DNA of 64,000 nucleotides from Herbidospora galbida (GTDB taxonomy: Bacteria; Actinomycetota; Actinomycetes; Streptosporangiales; Streptosporangiaceae). Numbering within the stretch: position 1 is the stretch's first letter; every line of letters starts with the position of its first letter. The notes below the pieces were generated by a model. It saw nothing but the letters and a program-made list of their open reading frames with translations, was not told the origin of the DNA and did not search any database. The stretch lies in the NCBI RefSeq assembly GCF_005233835.1, contig NZ_SZQA01000020.1, positions 86,077 to 150,076 of the forward strand, written 5' to 3'. A program made the translations under genes and the position numbers. This document shows positions 35,361-43,866 of this stretch, one piece after another.

Positions 35361-36301
35361 TGCGGACCATCCTGGCGATCGACGGTGGCAACAGCAAGAC
35401 CGACATCGCCCTGATCGGCGAGGACGGCGCCGTGCTCGGCACCTGGCGGGGCGGCCCGTTCACCCCGCAGAGCAGCGGCGTCGTCCCCGCGATCGACGTG
35501 ATCGAGCGCGCCCTCGACGGGCCCGCCCCCTATGCCGACCACGTCTTCGCCTACGTCGCCGGAGCCGACCTGCCCATCGAGGAGGTCCGGCTCCGCGACG
35601 AGATGGCCCGCCGCGGCTTCGCCCCGGAGATCGTCGTCGGCAACGACACCTTCGCCCTGCTCAGAGCGGGCGCGAGCGGGCCGTGGGGCGCGGCGGTGGT
35701 GTGCGGCGCCGGGATCAACGCGGTGGCGGTCGCCCCCGACGGCCGGGTGGCCCGCTTCCCCGCGCTCGGCCGGATCTCCGGCGACTGGGGCGGCGGCGGA
35801 GGCATCGCCGAGGAGGCCCTGTGGCACGCGGCCCGCGCCGAGGACGGCCGGGGGCCGTCGAGCGAACTGGCCGCCATGGTCTGCCGGGTCTTCGGCGCCG
35901 CGACGGTCGAGGAGGTCGTGATCGCCCTGCACTTCGGCGACCTCCCCTACGACCGCCTGCACGACCTGGTGGCCCCGCTGCTGGAGACCGCCCGCGGCGG
36001 CGACCCGGTCGCCCGTTCGGTGGTGGTCCGGCTGGCCGACGAGGTGGCCGTGCTCGGCGTGGTCGCCATGCGCCGCATCGGGCTGCTCGACGTCCCGTGT
36101 GAGGTGGTCTTGGGCGGCGGCGTGCTGACCGCCCGCGACCCGCTCCTGACCGCGCTGGTCGAGGAGCGGTACGCCGCCCAGGCCCCGCACGCGAAACTCG
36201 TCGTCGCCGACGTCCCCCCGATCGTCGGCGCCGCCTTCAAGGGCCTGGACGCCCTCGGCGCGACCCCCGAGGCCTACGACCGGGTCAGGGCGGCCTTCTA
36301 A
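35360..36301 (+). CDS. BadF/BadG/N-acetylglucosamine kinase-type sugar kinase
   Basis: The 313-residue ASKHA-fold kinase has phosphate-1 (LAIDGGNSKTDIALI), phosphate-2 (VCGAGINAVAV), GDWGGGGGIAEEA and the adenosine motif VVLGGGVLTARDP. N-acetylglucosamine kinases of this group are the closest recognised type. The start overlaps the GH4 stop by one base (TGATG). It overlaps the convergent Lrp gene by four bases. Confidence 0.88.
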   Translation: MRTILAIDGGNSKTDIALIGEDGAVLGTWRGGPFTPQSSGVVPAIDVIERALDGPAPYADHVFAYVAGADLPIEEVRLRDEMARRGFAPEIVVGNDTFALLRAGASGPWGAAVVCGAGINAVAVAPDGRVARFPALGRISGDWGGGGGIAEEALWHAARAEDGRGPSSELAAMVCRVFGAATVEEVVIALHFGDLPYDRLHDLVAPLLETARGGDPVARSVVVRLADEVAVLGVVAMRRIGLLDVPCEVVLGGGVLTARDPLLTALVEERYAAQAPHAKLVVADVPPIVGAAFKGLDALGATPEAYDRVRAAF

Positions 36302-36738
36302 ACGGCGGGAGGCCGGTAGTCGAACGGGGTGGAGAGCACGACCGTGGTCCGGGTCGACACGTTGGCGGCGGCCCGGATCTGGTTGAGCAGCTCTTCGAGG
36401 TCGCGCGGCGAGCCGACCCGGACCTTGAGGATGTAGCTCTCGTCACCGGCCACGCTGTGGCACGACTCGATGGCGGCCAGATGGCGCAGCCGGTCGGGGG
36501 CGTCGTCGGCGGCGGCGGGATCGATCGGCTTGATCGACACGAAGGCGGTCAGCGGCAGCCCGACCTCGTCGAAGTCGACCAGCGCGGCGTATCCCTTGAT
36601 CACGCCGCGTTTCTCCAGCCGCCGCACCCGTTGGTGGACGGCCGACACCGAGAGCCCGGTCTCCTTGGCCAGATCGGTGAAACTCATCCGCCCGTCGGCC
36701 GCCAGCAGCGCGACGATCCGCCTGTCGATCTCCTCCAT
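36298..36738 (-). CDS. Lrp/AsnC-family transcriptional regulator
   Basis: The 146-residue protein has an N-terminal HTH (IDRRIVALLAADGRMSFTDLAKETGLSVSAVHQRVRRL) and a RAM ligand-binding domain (IESCHSVAGDESYILKVRV, then RTTVVLSTPFDYR). It lies 19 bp downstream of the M24 peptidase stop, both on the minus strand, so it may sense an amino acid released by that enzyme. A GTG at 36747 is an alternative start. Confidence 0.92.
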   Translation of the reverse strand: MEEIDRRIVALLAADGRMSFTDLAKETGLSVSAVHQRVRRLEKRGVIKGYAALVDFDEVGLPLTAFVSIKPIDPAAADDAPDRLRHLAAIESCHSVAGDESYILKVRVGSPRDLEELLNQIRAAANVSTRTTVVLSTPFDYRPPAV

Positions 36739-36757
36739 TTCGCACACGGTACGGCAA

Positions 36758-37876
36758 TCAGACGATCACCAGATCCCGGGTCGTGTTGTTGAGCCGGGAA
36801 ACCCCCTCTTCGGTGCAGACGACGATGTCCTCGATGCGGGCGCCGTGCTCGCCGGGCAGGTAGATGCCCGGCTCCACCGAGAACGCCATGCCGGGGACCA
36901 GCAGCTCGTCGTTGCCCGCCACGATGTAGGGGTCTTCGTGCGACTCCAGCCCGATCCCGTGGCCGGTCCGGTGCACGAACAGCTCGCCGTAACCGGCCGC
37001 CGCGATCACCTCGCGGGCCGCCGCGTCGATCGACTCGCAGGTCACCCCGGGACGGACGGCCTCGCAGGCGGCGTCCTGCGCCGCGCGCAGCACCTCGAAG
37101 TAGCGCGCGTAGTCGGCCGGGGGCTCGCCCACGCAGTAGTTGCGGGTGGAGTCGGAGCAGTAGCCGCTGGCCATCGTGCCGCCGATGTCGACCACCACCG
37201 GCTCGCCGGCCCGGATCACCCGGTCGGACACGTCGTGGTGGGGCGAGGCGCCGTTGGGGCCCGAGGCGACGATGACGAAGTCGATCGTGACGTGGCCCGC
37301 GCTCAGGATCGCGTCGGCGATGTCGCGGCCGACCTCGCGCTCGGTCCGGCCCGCCTTCAGCAGCGAGGGCACCAGCGCGTGGACGGCGTCGATGGCCGCC
37401 CCGGCCTCGGCCAGCGCCGCAGCCTCGGCGGCCGACTTGCGCATCCGCAGGTCGCGCAGCACCGAGGAGGCGAGCCGCTGCTCGGCCCCCGGCAGCGCGT
37501 CGCGGAACCGCAGCGACTGCATCGCCCACATGCGGTCGGCCAGGGCGACGCTCCCGACCTCGCCCAGCCGGTGGGCGACGACCGCGTAGGGGTCGTCGGT
37601 CTCGTCCCACGGCACGAACTCCACGCCCAGGCGGCCGGCCGGCGAGGCCTGCGCGGCGGGCAGTTCGAGGCGCGGCACCATCATGAAGGGGTCGCCGCCG
37701 TCGCCCGGCACGACCAGACAGGTCAGCCGTTCGAGCGCGTGGGCGTCGTAACCGGACACATAGCGAAGATCGGGGCCGGGGGTCAGCAGCAGGGCGCCGG
37801 CCCCGGAGGCCGCGGTCGCCGATCGCACCAGGTCGAGGCGGTCGGCCGAAAACACGTCAAGGGACTCCGATGTCAC
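36758..37876 (-). CDS. M24-family Xaa-Pro aminopeptidase/dipeptidase
   Basis: The 372-residue pita-bread peptidase has the five metal ligands in VVDIGGTMASGYCSDSTRN (two Asp), HRTGHGIGLESHE (His), FSVEPGIYLPGEHGARIEDI (two Glu). The N-terminal domain of about 130 residues is the creatinase-type domain. It should cleave N-terminal residues before proline or act as a prolidase. Confidence 0.92.
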   Translation of the reverse strand: MTSESLDVFSADRLDLVRSATAASGAGALLLTPGPDLRYVSGYDAHALERLTCLVVPGDGGDPFMMVPRLELPAAQASPAGRLGVEFVPWDETDDPYAVVAHRLGEVGSVALADRMWAMQSLRFRDALPGAEQRLASSVLRDLRMRKSAAEAAALAEAGAAIDAVHALVPSLLKAGRTEREVGRDIADAILSAGHVTIDFVIVASGPNGASPHHDVSDRVIRAGEPVVVDIGGTMASGYCSDSTRNYCVGEPPADYARYFEVLRAAQDAACEAVRPGVTCESIDAAAREVIAAAGYGELFVHRTGHGIGLESHEDPYIVAGNDELLVPGMAFSVEPGIYLPGEHGARIEDIVVCTEEGVSRLNNTTRDLVIV

Positions 37877-38028
37877 AGCGTCATACTAGAAGTGGCGTGG
37901 ATCGGCGAAAAACCCGGCGACCTGTCTCGACCGATGCTACGCTCCGCACAGGGCCGTTTACGGCTCGTCCCCCATCCGTCACTTCTCACCCTGTTTGGAC
38001 CATGCGTTTCCCGAGAGCGAGCCTCACC

Positions 38029-38934
38029 ATGACCGGCACCGCCGGTGGCGAGCAGCCGCCCCACCCCTCCATCGAGGAACCGTCCCTGGCCGGGGCCCAC
38101 ACGGCGGCCGACATGGTCGCCTCGATGAGAGAGCGGCTCGACCGCACCGAGGCGCGGCTCGCGGAACAACAGCAGCTCACCTACCTGCTGCGCGACGCGA
38201 TCATGCCCGATCCCGGCGCCGACCTGGTCCTGCCCAGCGCCCGGGTCGCCGTGCGCTGCGTGCCGATGGAGGAGCGCCCGATCGGCAGCCACCACCGGCA
38301 GATCGCGGGCGAGCCCGAGCAGCTGCTCAACGTGCTCGGCGGCGACTGGTGGGAGGCCAGCAAACTGCCCGACGGGCGGATCCTGCTCGCCGTCGGCGAC
38401 GTGTCCGGCCACGGCGTCCCCGCGATCGCCCACATGGCCCAGCTCCGCCACGGCCTGGCCGCCCTGGCGATGACCGGCCAGGGTCCGGGCGCGATGCTCG
38501 GCTGGCTCAACACGCTCACGATGACCCGCCTCGACGACACCACCGCCACCGCCGTGGTCGGCCTGTTCGACCCCACGACGCTGCGGTTCACCTGGGCCGG
38601 CGCGGGCCACCCGGTGCCGGTGCTGGTGCGCGGCGGCATCGCGCGGCCGATGGTCGCCCCGCCCGGCGTGCTGCTGGGCGCCACCCGCAAGCCCGCCTAC
38701 GGCGTGGCCAAGGTGCAGCTGCGGCCCGGCGACGTGCTGGTGATGTTCACCGACGGGCTGATCGAGCGGCGCGACCGCGACATCGACGAGGGCCAGGCCC
38801 AGGTGCTCGCGGCGGCCGGGTCGCTGACCGTGGCCGACCTGCCCGACGGGGTCGACGCGATGCTGAAGACCGTCGGCGGGCCCAACCCGCGCGACGACAC
38901 GTGCCTGCTGGCGGTGGGGGTGCTGGGAGCATAG
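38029..38934 (+). CDS. PP2C/SpoIIE-type serine phosphatase
   Basis: The roughly 301-residue protein has an N-terminal coiled-coil-like segment (MRERLDRTEARLAEQQQLTYLLRDAIMP) and a SpoIIE phosphatase domain (GGDWWEASKLPDGRILLAVGDVSGHGVPA, FTDGLIERRDRDIDEG, DDTCLLAVGV) with the metal-binding Asp residues. No sensor domain is visible. Such phosphatases act on anti-anti-sigma factors. Start 38029 is preferred; 38002 is possible. Confidence 0.9.
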   Translation: MTGTAGGEQPPHPSIEEPSLAGAHTAADMVASMRERLDRTEARLAEQQQLTYLLRDAIMPDPGADLVLPSARVAVRCVPMEERPIGSHHRQIAGEPEQLLNVLGGDWWEASKLPDGRILLAVGDVSGHGVPAIAHMAQLRHGLAALAMTGQGPGAMLGWLNTLTMTRLDDTTATAVVGLFDPTTLRFTWAGAGHPVPVLVRGGIARPMVAPPGVLLGATRKPAYGVAKVQLRPGDVLVMFTDGLIERRDRDIDEGQAQVLAAAGSLTVADLPDGVDAMLKTVGGPNPRDDTCLLAVGVLGA

Positions 38935-38938
38935 ACGG

Positions 38939-39832
38939 GTGCTGATGCTTCTCGACACCCCGTCGCTCTACTTCCGCGCCTTCTACGGCATCCCGGAGTC
39001 GATGACCGCCCCTGACGGCATGCCCGTCAACGCCGTCCGGGGCCTGATCGACATGATCGCCACGCTGGTGAAGGCCCACAGGCCCACCCATCTGGTCGCG
39101 GCCATGGACGCCGACTGGCGGCCCGCCTTCCGGGTGGCGGCGATCCCGTCGTACAAGGCCCATCGGGTGGCCTCCGGCGACGAGGAGGAGATCCCCGACA
39201 CGCTGGCCCCGCAGGTGCCGGTCATCGAACAGGTCCTCGCCGCCGTGGGCATCGCGTCGTTCGGCGTCGAGGGGTACGAGGCCGACGACGTCATCGGCAC
39301 CCTCACCGTCACCTCTTCACAGCCGGTCGAGATCGTCACCGGCGACCGGGATCTGTTCCAGCTCGTCGACGACGAGAAACGGCGCCGGGTCCTTTACACG
39401 GTAAGGGGGATTCGGAACCTGCAGACGGTCGACGAGGCGTGGGTCACCGCCAAATACGGCATCCCCGGCCGGGCCTACGCCGACTTCGCGACGCTGCGGG
39501 GCGACCCCTCCGACGGCCTGCCCGGCGTGGCCGGGATCGGCGAGAAGACGGCGGCCTCGCTGATCACGCGGTTCGGCTCCCTCGACGCGCTGCTCGCCGC
39601 CGTCGGCGACGAGGGCTTCCCGGCGGGGGCGCGCAACAAGCTGGAGGCGGCCCGCGACTACCTGGCGGTCGCGCCCGCCGTGGTGCGGGTCGCCCACGAC
39701 GTGCCGATCCCCTCGGGGTCGTTCGAGGTGCCGGCCAAGCCCCACGACGCCGAGGCGCTCATCGCGCTGGCCGACCGCTACGGCCTCGACAGCCCGCTGA
39801 ACCGGCTGCTCGCGGTGCTCGGAAAGAGCTGA
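38939..39832 (+). CDS. 5'-3' exonuclease (polymerase-I-like N-terminal domain)
   Basis: The 297-residue FEN-type nuclease has acidic metal ligands in LLDTPSLYFRAFYG, AMDADWRPAFR, YEADDVIGTL and IVTGDRDLFQLVDD, and an H3TH motif (GLPGVAGIGEKTAASLI). It is a stand-alone homologue of the PolA 5' nuclease, common in actinobacteria. GTG at 38939 or ATG at 38945 starts it, five bases after the phosphatase stop. Confidence 0.93.
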   Translation: MLMLLDTPSLYFRAFYGIPESMTAPDGMPVNAVRGLIDMIATLVKAHRPTHLVAAMDADWRPAFRVAAIPSYKAHRVASGDEEEIPDTLAPQVPVIEQVLAAVGIASFGVEGYEADDVIGTLTVTSSQPVEIVTGDRDLFQLVDDEKRRRVLYTVRGIRNLQTVDEAWVTAKYGIPGRAYADFATLRGDPSDGLPGVAGIGEKTAASLITRFGSLDALLAAVGDEGFPAGARNKLEAARDYLAVAPAVVRVAHDVPIPSGSFEVPAKPHDAEALIALADRYGLDSPLNRLLAVLGKS

Positions 39833-39844
39833 GCCGCTACGTTG

Positions 39845-41296
39845 ATGGGCGTGCCACACCGAAAAATCCGGATACCCGAGGCCGGGACGCCGCGGCTGAG
39901 CGAGGGATTCGACCGGGTCCGCCGGGAGTTCGACCTGCCCGACGAGTTCCCCCCGGCGGTCCTCGACGAGGCCACGGCCACCGCCTCACGGCGTTTCGTC
40001 GGCGACGACCGTACCGACCTGCCGTTCCTGACCATCGACCCGCCCGGCTCGATGGACCTCGACCAGGCCCTGTGCCTGGAGGAGCGCCAGGGCGGCTACC
40101 GCGTCTGGTACGCCATCGCCGACGTCGGCGCCTTCGTCCGCCCCGGCAGTGCGATCGACGCCGAGGCCCGGCGGCGGGGCGAGACCGTCTACCTGCCCGA
40201 CGGGCAGGTGCCCCTCCACCCGCCGGTGCTGTCGGAGGGCGCGGCGAGCCTGCTGCCCGGCGAGATCCGCCCGGTCGCCCTGTGGTGCATCGACCTCGAC
40301 GCCGAGGGCCAGGTCGTCGGGTTCGACGTCCAGCCGGCGCTGGTGCGCAGCCGGGAACGGCTCGACTACGACTACGTGCAGACCCTCGTCGACACCGGCC
40401 GCGCCGACGGGACCCTGCGGCTGCTCGCCGAGATCGGGCCGCTGCGCATGGAGATCGAGCGGGCCCGCGGCGGGGTGACGCTGCCGACCCCCGACCAGGA
40501 GGTCGTGCGGTCGGGCGACGGCTATCGGGTGGAGTTCCGCTCGCCGCAGCCGTGCGAGGAGTGGAACGCGCAGATCTCCCTGCTGACCGGGATGTGCGCG
40601 GCCCAGATGATGCTCGACGCCGAGGTGGGCGTGCTGCGCGTGCTGCCCGCCGCCGGGCCGGCCGACGTCGGCAAGGTGCGGCGGATGGCGCTGGCGCTGG
40701 GCGTGCCCTGGCCCGAGGGGGCCGGGTACGGCGAGGTCGTCCACGGCCTCGACCCCAAGATCCCCGGCCACGCCGCGTTCCTGCACGAGTCGACGGTCCT
40801 GCTGCGCGGCGCCGCCTACGTGGCCTTCGACGGCGAGCCGCCGCCCGACGCGCTGCACGCCGCGGTCGCGGCGCCCTACGCCCACGTGACCGCTCCCCTG
40901 CGTCGCCTGGTCGACCGCTACGCCACCGAGGTCTGCCTGGCCGTGGCGAGCGGCGAACCGGTCCCCGACGACATCAGCGAGGCGCTGGCGACCCTCCCCC
41001 GCGAGATGGCCGTGGCCACCCGGCGCTCCTCGGGCGTCGACCGGGCCTGCGTCGACCTGGTGGAGGCGTTCCTGCTGCGCGACCGGATCGGGGAGACCTT
41101 CGAGGCGGTCGTCGTCGACGTCGCCGAGAACGGCAAGGGCGGCCAGATCCAGCTCGCCGAGCCGGCCGTGATCGCCCGCTGCGACGGCGCCGACCTGCCG
41201 CTCGGGCACCGGATCTCCGCCCGCCTGCTGCGCGCCGACACGGCCACGCGGGAGATCCGTTTCGCCTGGGTGCCCGCGGCCGACGAACCGGAATGA
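39845..41296 (+). CDS. RNB-domain ribonuclease (RNase II/R-like)
   Basis: The 483-residue protein has an RNB catalytic domain with the acidic cluster in DPPGSMDLDQALCLEE, AIADVGAFVRPGSAID, and LPDGQVPLHPPVLSEGAASLLPGE. It lacks N-terminal cold-shock domains and is short for RNase R, fitting the actinobacterial RNase II-like group. It probably degrades RNA 3' to 5'. Confidence 0.9.
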   Translation: MGVPHRKIRIPEAGTPRLSEGFDRVRREFDLPDEFPPAVLDEATATASRRFVGDDRTDLPFLTIDPPGSMDLDQALCLEERQGGYRVWYAIADVGAFVRPGSAIDAEARRRGETVYLPDGQVPLHPPVLSEGAASLLPGEIRPVALWCIDLDAEGQVVGFDVQPALVRSRERLDYDYVQTLVDTGRADGTLRLLAEIGPLRMEIERARGGVTLPTPDQEVVRSGDGYRVEFRSPQPCEEWNAQISLLTGMCAAQMMLDAEVGVLRVLPAAGPADVGKVRRMALALGVPWPEGAGYGEVVHGLDPKIPGHAAFLHESTVLLRGAAYVAFDGEPPPDALHAAVAAPYAHVTAPLRRLVDRYATEVCLAVASGEPVPDDISEALATLPREMAVATRRSSGVDRACVDLVEAFLLRDRIGETFEAVVVDVAENGKGGQIQLAEPAVIARCDGADLPLGHRISARLLRADTATREIRFAWVPAADEPE

Positions 41297-41378
41297 CGAT
41301 CCTTACTCCGGGATTTATCGGCTGATATCGTCTCGGGTCAGAAAGCATCGCGTACCACTGACAGTACGGGAGGCTCGA

Positions 41379-42383
41379 TTGACCCCTGATTTCGCCGGTC
41401 ACGCCAGGATCATGGCCCTCGCCGACCTGGTCACCCCGATGAGCGTCCGGACCGCCGTCACCCTACGGCTCGCCGACCACCTGGACGCGGGCGACCTCAC
41501 CGCCGACGACCTCGCCGCCCGCACCGGCACGGCCCCGCGTCCGCTCCGCAAGCTGCTCGACCACCTCGTCCACCTCGGCCTCCTGCGCGCCGGCGAGGGG
41601 CGGTACGGCCTCACCGACCTCGGCCGGCTGCTGCGGCGGGGCGACGCGCCGATGGGCCCGTTCGACCAGTTGGACCTCGACACGGTGCTGGGCCGGACCG
41701 AGCTGTCGGCCGTCCACCTGCTGCACAAGGTGCGCACCGGCCAGTCGGTCTACCACGGCATGTACGGCACCGACCTGTGGAGCCACGTCGACGGCGCGCA
41801 GGGCACCCCCGACGCGCTGAAGGCCCAGCTCGCGGTGCCGGCCGGGTTCGACATCGACGTCCTGCTCGCCCACCCCGTCCTCGCGCGGGCCCGCACGGTC
41901 GTGGACGTCGGCGGGAACACCGGCGCCCTGGTCGAGGCCCTGCTCACCAGATATCCGGAGCTGTCGGCCACCCTGATCGACCTGCCGAGCTTCGCCGGGG
42001 CCGCCGCGCAGCGGTTCGCGGCGGCCGGGCTGGACGGCCGGGCCGCCGCCCTCGGGCAGGACTTCTTCGAGCCCCTCCCGCCGGGCGCCGACGTGTACGT
42101 CCTGTCGGCGGTGCTGGCCGACTGGGACGACGACGCGGCGGTCCGGCTGCTGCGCAACTGCGCGCTCGCCGCGGGCGACACCGGCCGGATCCTCGTCTCG
42201 GAGGTGAGCCTGACCGAGCGGCTGCGCCACGTCGACACCGGGATGACCCTGTGGTTCGAGGCCGTGATGCACCACCCCGACCGCTCCCCCGACGACATCG
42301 CCGCGCTGGCGGCCGAGGCCGGGCTGAAGGTGGCGGCCGTCGAGCAGGCGGGCACCCGGATCGTGCTGGAACTCCATGGCTGA
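41379..42383 (+). CDS. O-methyltransferase, DnrK/CarB-type (winged helix + SAM fold)
   Basis: The 334-residue enzyme has an N-terminal dimerisation/winged-helix domain (VRTAVTLRLADHLDAGDLTADDLAARTGTAPRPLRKLLDHLVHLGLL, split here by function) and a SAM domain with VVDVGGNTGALVEALL, then LPPGADVYVLSAVLADWDDD and GGRILVSE-like GDTGRILVSEVSL. These enzymes methylate aromatic hydroxyls in natural products. The start is TTG at 41379 with GGGAGG six bases upstream. It overlaps the monooxygenase by eight bases. Confidence 0.9.
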   Translation: MTPDFAGHARIMALADLVTPMSVRTAVTLRLADHLDAGDLTADDLAARTGTAPRPLRKLLDHLVHLGLLRAGEGRYGLTDLGRLLRRGDAPMGPFDQLDLDTVLGRTELSAVHLLHKVRTGQSVYHGMYGTDLWSHVDGAQGTPDALKAQLAVPAGFDIDVLLAHPVLARARTVVDVGGNTGALVEALLTRYPELSATLIDLPSFAGAAAQRFAAAGLDGRAAALGQDFFEPLPPGADVYVLSAVLADWDDDAAVRLLRNCALAAGDTGRILVSEVSLTERLRHVDTGMTLWFEAVMHHPDRSPDDIAALAAEAGLKVAAVEQAGTRIVLELHG

Positions 42384-43866
42384 GCCGGTGGACCACGACG
42401 TCGTGGTGGTCGGCGGCGGGCCCGTGGGGCTGATGACCGCGTGCGAACTGGCGCTGGCCGGGGTGCGGGTGGCGGTGGTCGAGCGGCGGACCGACGTCGA
42501 TCCGACGATCAAGGCGATCGGGCTGCACATCCCCTCGGTCGAGGCCTTCCAGCGGCGGGGCCTGCTGCCCGCGCTGCTCGAGGCTCAGGGGCGGCAGGCG
42601 CGGGAGCTGCTCGCCGCCCTCCCCCGGCGGGCCGACCTGGCCCGGGTGCCCGTCTCGTCCGACATCGCGGGGCACTTCGCCGGGATCACCGTCCCGCGCT
42701 CCCTGGTCGACTACGGCGACCCCGACTTCGGCGCGGCGTGGTCGCGGGACATGATGCCCGTGAGCCAGCAGGCGCTGGAGGCCATCCTCGCCGGGCGGGC
42801 GGCCGAGCTGGGGGCCGAGCTGCGGCAGGGCGCCGAGATGGTGAAGTTCGCCGACGACGGCGACGGGGTCGACGTCGAGCTCGATTCCGGCGAGCGGTGG
42901 CGGTGCGGGTGGCTGGTGGGGGCCGACGGAGGGCGCAGCGCGGTCCGGCGGGGCGCGGGGTTCGACTTCCCCGGCACCGACCCGGAGATCACGGGCCACC
43001 AGGCCGTGGTGGAGTTCGCCGACCCGGAGGTGCTGACCCCCGGGTGGAACCGCACCGAGAACGGCATCTACGTCTACACGCCGCTGCCCGGCCGCATCCT
43101 CACCGTCGAGATGGACGGCCCGCCGCCCGACCGGCACGCGCCGGTCACCCACGAGGAGTTGCAGGACAGCGTCCGGCGGGTGTCCAAGACCGGTGTCACG
43201 ATCACCTCGGTGCGGTCGGCGACCCGGTTCACCGACCACGCGCGGCAGGCGAGCACCTACGTCCGGGGCCGGGTCGTGCTCGCGGGCGACGCCGCGCACG
43301 TCCACTCGCCGTTCGGCGGGCAGGGGCTCAACCTCGGGCTGGGCGACGCGCTGAACCTCGGCTGGAAGCTCGCCGCCACGGTGCACGGGTGGGCGCCGGC
43401 CGGGCTGCTCGACAGCTACACACGGGAGCGGCATCCGGTCGGGGCGTGGGTGCTCGACTGGACGCGGGCGCAGATCGCGCTGATGCGGCTCGACCCGCTC
43501 ACCGAGTCGCTGCGCCGCATCGTCGGCGATCTCGTGGCCACTCCGGGCGGCGCGACGTACATGGCGAAGAAGCTGTCGGGGGTGCTCCAGAAGTACGACC
43601 TCCCCGGCGACCATCCGCTGGTCGGGTGCAGCGTGCCCGATCCCGGCGGACGGATCGCCGAGGCGCTGCGGACCGGGCGGGCGGTCCTCACCGGCCCCGA
43701 CCACCTGGCCGGGGCCGGGGCGTCGCGGGCCGGCCGTCTGACGCACGTGGAGTCGGACGCGCCGATGCTGGTCCGTCCTGACGGCTACGTCGCCTGGGCC
43801 GGCACGGCCCCCGGCGACACGGCGGGCCTGGAGGAGGCGCTGCGCCGCTGGCTCGGCGGGTCATGA
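42376..43866 (+). CDS. FAD-dependent aromatic monooxygenase
   Basis: The 496-residue flavoprotein has the FAD motif VVVVGGGPVGLMTACELA, the DG motif in WLVGADGGRSAVRR, and the second FAD motif VVLAGDAAHVHSPFGGQGLNLGLGDA, plus a C-terminal thioredoxin-like segment. Relatives hydroxylate polyketides or inactivate antibiotics such as rifampicin. It forms an operon with the methyltransferase, a typical tailoring or detoxifying pair. Confidence 0.92.
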   Translation: MAEPVDHDVVVVGGGPVGLMTACELALAGVRVAVVERRTDVDPTIKAIGLHIPSVEAFQRRGLLPALLEAQGRQARELLAALPRRADLARVPVSSDIAGHFAGITVPRSLVDYGDPDFGAAWSRDMMPVSQQALEAILAGRAAELGAELRQGAEMVKFADDGDGVDVELDSGERWRCGWLVGADGGRSAVRRGAGFDFPGTDPEITGHQAVVEFADPEVLTPGWNRTENGIYVYTPLPGRILTVEMDGPPPDRHAPVTHEELQDSVRRVSKTGVTITSVRSATRFTDHARQASTYVRGRVVLAGDAAHVHSPFGGQGLNLGLGDALNLGWKLAATVHGWAPAGLLDSYTRERHPVGAWVLDWTRAQIALMRLDPLTESLRRIVGDLVATPGGATYMAKKLSGVLQKYDLPGDHPLVGCSVPDPGGRIAEALRTGRAVLTGPDHLAGAGASRAGRLTHVESDAPMLVRPDGYVAWAGTAPGDTAGLEEALRRWLGGS

